Below, piece by piece: positions 60,065 to 64,000 of a stretch of 64,000 nt of DNA. The translations under genes were made by a program, and so were the position numbers. This DNA is from Anastatus disparis (lineage: Eukaryota; Arthropoda; Insecta; Hymenoptera; Eupelmidae). Each line of letters starts with the position of its first letter. The first letter of the stretch is position 1. The DNA lies in contig JAFFSR010000016.1 of the NCBI GenBank assembly GCA_017163975.1, positions 749,501-813,500 of the forward strand, in the 5' to 3' direction. Below the pieces are notes generated by a model. It saw nothing but the letters and a program-made list of their open reading frames with translations, ran no database searches and was not told where the DNA came from.

Positions 60065-61884
60065 TCACGGTTAGGATTTCGATTTCTCGTCCCTTTTTGA
60101 TTTTCCTCGTTAGCTTTATCCTTGTTTGGGTTTTCAGTCTGATTTCCTTTCTGGTTTTGACTGTGTTGTTCGGCGTAACCTTGCCCTCGATTAGGTTTAC
60201 GAGGCGGTCTCTTAAAATTCTGCTGATTTTTACGTGATGTATTTGGCAAAGCTTGTCCAGACTGAATCATATTCGAAACAGCTGGTTGCCTGCTCGTCCT
60301 TTCAGAAATTTTATTTAACTGAGAGACTATTTGCATCAACATTTTAGCTATGTTAAACTGTTCGGATGATGGTGTTTTTTCTTCTATCGCGGCAACCTGG
60401 TGTTTACTCTCTTTCTGCTTGGACGTAGGACGGTAAGCTACGTCAGGCAATAAAGAATGTTCTGGCAGTGGAGGCGGCCTATATGTTCTCTCTGCATCTA
60501 TCGTTCATTCAGCTTCGACTGCTTTTTCTAGTAATGACTCTACGTCAACAATCTCATCCCTTCTTACCATGCGCTGAATCTCGGGTAAGAGGTTGCGATG
60601 TAACAGGTCGAGCTGTTGTCCAACATCTGGTAATGGGACTTGCTTTAATATGATCGCCCGTAGACAGGTTATATAATCACGCATAGGTTCATCTTTGCCT
60701 TGCGTACGCCTTTTTGCTTCAGACCGCAGTCTTTGTTGGAAACGTCTACTGTGTCCGTACCAACGCAAAGCAACTTCTTTAAATTCTGCCCACGTGTTCC
60801 ATGAATGTTTATTGTTTCTGTACCACGTGGCTGCTACGCCTGATAACAGTTCTGAAAGAGAGGATAGCAGATCACTCTCACTCATTTTTGCTAATGTTCT
60901 GCATTCTTCTACCCTGGTCAGGAAGAAATCTATACTCTGTCCTTTTTCGCCTGAGAATGTTACGTTTCATCGGCGAACTATGTGGCCGATATCCAACGTT
61001 CTATTAGCGTTGTTAGTCCGATCATTTTGCAAATTTGTGCTCATTTGCGGCATTGGGCTTGACGTAATTGGAGTCCCCCTCCTCCTGACTGTACTTACTC
61101 TTGGAAGTTTACTCGGAGTTAAGCCTGCCTGTACATCAGCCAGAGTGCCATTTTCAGTATTATTATATATCCTGAATGTATCTTGGAAATTTACTCTCGT
61201 GTTTGTTGGCGGCCTCTGGTCGTTACCTCTTTCTTGCTGGTTGCTTTGCTGCTCATCTATCCGCGTACTAGATGATCTTGAATTTGGAGTTTCCTCTCTT
61301 CTTTGTGTTATAGCAGCTACTAACTCTGCCAGTGCTTTTATTTGCATTTGCATATTGTGAAGATATTGCATCATCTCAGTTGGCAATACAAACGGTGTTC
61401 CATCCGTTGTTTGCATCACTGTTGTTGCCTGTTCGGTAACTTGATTTGGAGGGTTGGTTGATGCTTGTGCCTGTCTGCCAGAACGTGGTTTGTTCGTTTC
61501 CTCTCTCAATGTCTTCTGTAGGTTTAACTTTGTCTGAGGATCTTTATCGAGCACACTGAGAACATGTTCTTCATCTTGTTGCACGTTAGGGTCAAAAATA
61601 GTTGACTCTGTCTTCTCACATATTTTTCTTTCTATAAATTCTTTTCTTACTCTCAGACGCTGTTGACGTATTGTCAATTCATCATCATTAGAATTCGTTT
61701 GCTGAAATTCTTCAGCCGAATGATTATCAATGAACCAATTTATTAATCGATTGGTTTTTTGATGATGAAAGCCGTCTGTTCTTAGACCTAACTCCTGTAG
61801 AGTTAGTCCTAAGTCCTCCTCAGATATGTACCCTACCCATTTTTCGGCTGCATCAGCACTTGCTTTTAACGGTACGTTAGCCAT
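60065..61884 (-). pseudogene. gag: Gypsy-3 gag polyprotein
   Basis: It starts MANVPLKAS at 61884 and is collinear with Gypsy-2 gag. The N-terminal 305 codons are intact. TGA replaces the Trp codon in VRRW (60966-60964), and another TGA replaces a Leu codon near 60510. The zinc-knuckle-like motif has a stop after CYQC, and keeps Tyr at the His position (GYTIWSC). It helps define the true gag start and the frameshift in Gypsy-2. Confidence 0.85.
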
Positions 61885-63405
61885 CTTGAATTTATTTTTC
61901 TTCTTTCTTGACTATATCTGCGTTTAAATCTGATCGCATGTAAGTACGCTATTACGCTTGCAGTTTGTGTGTATATTCGCTATATATATAATAAATAATA
62001 TTTTAGTTCGTATATGTGTGGTTAGAAACTAAGCCGCACACATACGATGTGAAAAAAAATAAAAAATATATGTATATATAATTAAGAAAAAATATATATT
62101 TTTATGTTTTGGTTTTTGGATTTATTTATTTAATGCAATAACTAATAATATTTTAGTGATTGACCGACATAAAATAAAATTTTCAACACTGTTATTTTAA
62201 TTTTTATTACAACAAGGACATTAGAAATTGTCGTTAAAATATTCAAAATACGCGGCTAAATCCAAAAGCCTGTGCGCTTTTAAACTTTAGTTAAAAGCGC
62301 ACACCTAACTGTGTGAGGACAAAAATTTTTTTTTATTATACACGTGTATTTAATGTGTAGTGTTGAAAAATGAAAATTCATTAAAATGAAATCTTTGAGA
62401 AATTTCTAAATTTTCTCAACCACACACACTGCGCCGATCAATTGCCTCGCTACGAGCTGGCAATCTTTTGTGAGGGAGAATTTAATATCATGAAAAAAAA
62501 ATATTTTATCATATGTAAATAATGTTATGTAGTTTAAACCACCCCATAAAAAAAATTCCTGATCCTTTAATGTATACTCAAAAAAAAAAAAATTTTATTT
62601 ATATTTTTATTCAATTAAATTTACTATTAAATTACAAAAAAAAAATTTTACTCTTATTAAGATTAAATTATTTTTACATTAAAGGATTGTTTACAATTTA
62701 TTTAATTTCAGCTTCCTCGCCAGCTGAAACTAATATTCTCTCTCACTTTATAAGTCAACGAAATATGACTAACGACCTGTTCGATAAGAGAAGCATATAT
62801 AATAATGCACGTCTCTATTTTAAATGAATTCTAAATGCCTGTTCACTTTTTCTCTTAAAGCTAACGGCAGCATACAAAGTTATATTTCTTAATCTCTGTA
62901 TCTATGCTATGCTATGTCAATAGCGTCTGCGCGTTACCTATGGAGGAAAAGACAAAAGAAAAATTTTGCTAGGACACGTGGGGACGCAACTTGTAACTGA
63001 AGATTACAAAGAAAAGAAAATTTCGATGATATGCAATCTTGTTCACAAATTTTTTTTACTATGTATTTTACGAAAAAAGAATTTTATTTAATTTTGTTAA
63101 ATTTATCAATTACGTAAAAAAAATTTTATGTCAGAATTATTTGCGAAAGAAAAAAAAAATTTTAATCCACTTTTATTTTAACAAACAAAAATAATTTTAT
63201 GGTTAAAAGAGAGAAAAAAAAATTTTCCACGTGCTACTTCAAATATTAAATTTCAGCTACAGTCAAAACGCCATCTTTAATATAAGATCCTTTGAGAACA
63301 ACGCGAAGTCTGTTTGCGTCGACGACAACTACGCGCTCGACGCCATTTGCAAATTTCGATTCATTAAACGACGCGTGTAAGCCTGATCCCGTTGACGCAT
63401 CTATT
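61885..63405 (-). other. Gypsy-3 5' leader
   Basis: Non-coding. Collinear with the Gypsy-2 leader without the MITE. The pre-insertion TTAA lies near 62890. Confidence 0.7.
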
Positions 63406-63417
63406 CGTTGGGCGCCA
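63406..63417 (-). promoter_or_regulatory. Gypsy-3 primer binding site
   Basis: Complement of TGGCGCCCAACG, three bases inside the LTR, matching the 3' end of a Lys tRNA of the Lys1,2 type. Confidence 0.75.
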
Positions 63418-63420
63418 TTT

Positions 63421-64000
63421 TGTAACAGTAATTTACTACGCGTTACAAAAGAAATTAGATTTTTTTAATTCCAATTCACTTTTTACTAAGACTAAGTTAT
63501 TTTGTCAGAACACGGAGCTGCTAGAATTTATATGGAGTATGATAAACTAACAACAGATTCCGGCAAAGCTAGTTAGTATGTTAGATTGATGTGCGACGGA
63601 AGATTTTTCTATCAACTCGTCGCTGCGCGTCTCTCTCTCTGTCTCTTTTACCTAATCGAGAGACGCGTTGCCGGTAGCGCAGTTTTCCTTCGTGAGGCAG
63701 GTTCCAAAATACGTTATATTAAAATATATGATATTACGTAATTAAATAATTTATAACTGCTCACAAGGACCGCCGAGGCGTCGGAGTAAGCAACGGGAAA
63801 TATATATTTTATGTTAAATATAGTCAGGCAATATAAATTAATTGAAAGCACGTTTTAATAGAAAACAAACTAATTTATTATAAGACAAAAATATAAATGT
63901 AATGAAGATAGAGTATGAATTAATCGAGAATGAAATAATATAATATATGAAATGTAATGTACGCGTCTAATGAGAGAGTGAGCAAAGGGAGGGCGCGTCG
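63421..64000 (-). mobile_element. Gypsy-3 5' LTR, cut by the window end
   Basis: On the minus strand the LTR ends ...ACTGTTACA at 63421. The last 205 bases of the window repeat 58167-58371. The LTR continues beyond 64000. Confidence 0.85.

Noticed and set aside
12326..60966. Possible reassignment of TGA to Trp, since genes A, Gypsy-2 pol and Gypsy-3 gag all have TGA at conserved Trp positions
   Set aside because: The same elements also carry TAA and TAG at sense positions (for example TAA for Gln near 43566 and 24963), TGA at non-Trp positions, and many frameshifts. Ordinary decay explains it.
60695..61360. Plus-strand 221-codon frame in the Gypsy-3 region
   Set aside because: Antisense shadow of gag, with matching shadow text opposite Gypsy-2 gag.

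Overview
This 64 kb window is eukaryotic DNA, very AT-rich, and consists almost entirely of transposable elements nested in one another. I see no intact host gene, no rRNA gene and no functional tRNA gene. The element types are Ty3/Gypsy LTR retrotransposons (one with an envelope gene resembling the chuvirus-type glycoproteins found in insect genomes), a Helitron, many foldback elements with TA or TTAA target sites, and a tRNA-headed SINE. Together they suggest an arthropod, most likely an insect. I cannot name the species.

Layout. 1-5.3 kb holds decayed transposon genes: a short exon at 1.6-2.0 kb, and a spliced, frameshifted DDE-like gene on the minus strand at 3.2-5.3 kb. 5.5-20.4 kb is a giant inverted repeat with arms of about 5.8 and 6.3 kb around a 2.7 kb centre. 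The centre carries gene A, a nearly intact ORF of an unnamed family with candidate acidic catalytic residues, and a 41-bp tandem array. Each arm carries, from outside in, a TACGTA-rich foldback element with a SINE inside it, the tail of an envelope gene and the start of an LTR, a Helitron-derived segment, a TA microsatellite and hairpin repeats. 18.4-28.6 kb is a degraded minus-strand Gypsy element (Gypsy-1) with gag, protease, RT, integrase and envelope. Its envelope tail is split off by the TACGTA element. 28.7-36.3 kb is a second inverted repeat. It holds gene B and its truncated mirror copy, gene C. The right arm has expanded a 122-bp tandem repeat to about 23 copies.

36.4-38.5 kb has foldback elements and one half of a distant inverted pair whose partner lies at 55.2-56.0 kb. 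38.5-51.3 kb is a nest: an LTR and gag fragment of another Gypsy element, then a Helitron-derived piece, then a nearly complete 10 kb Gypsy element (Gypsy-2, 40150-50203) with both LTRs, a 4-bp target duplication and a recognisable empty site elsewhere in the window. 51.4-54.75 kb is a decayed Helitron Rep gene interrupted by a foldback element. 56.7-57.7 kb is a 1 kb hairpin element. 58.2-64.0 kb is Gypsy-3, a minus-strand relative of Gypsy-2 that lost RT, RNase H and the integrase core by one internal deletion and runs off the window.

The most interesting observation is a module of about 40 bp that occurs in the inverted repeats flanking gene A and again in every 122-bp unit flanking genes B and C. 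Two otherwise unrelated palindromes therefore share both a protein family and a cis sequence. The simplest reading is a DNA transposon family whose protein recognises that module, with one copy having amplified its recognition sequence into a satellite.
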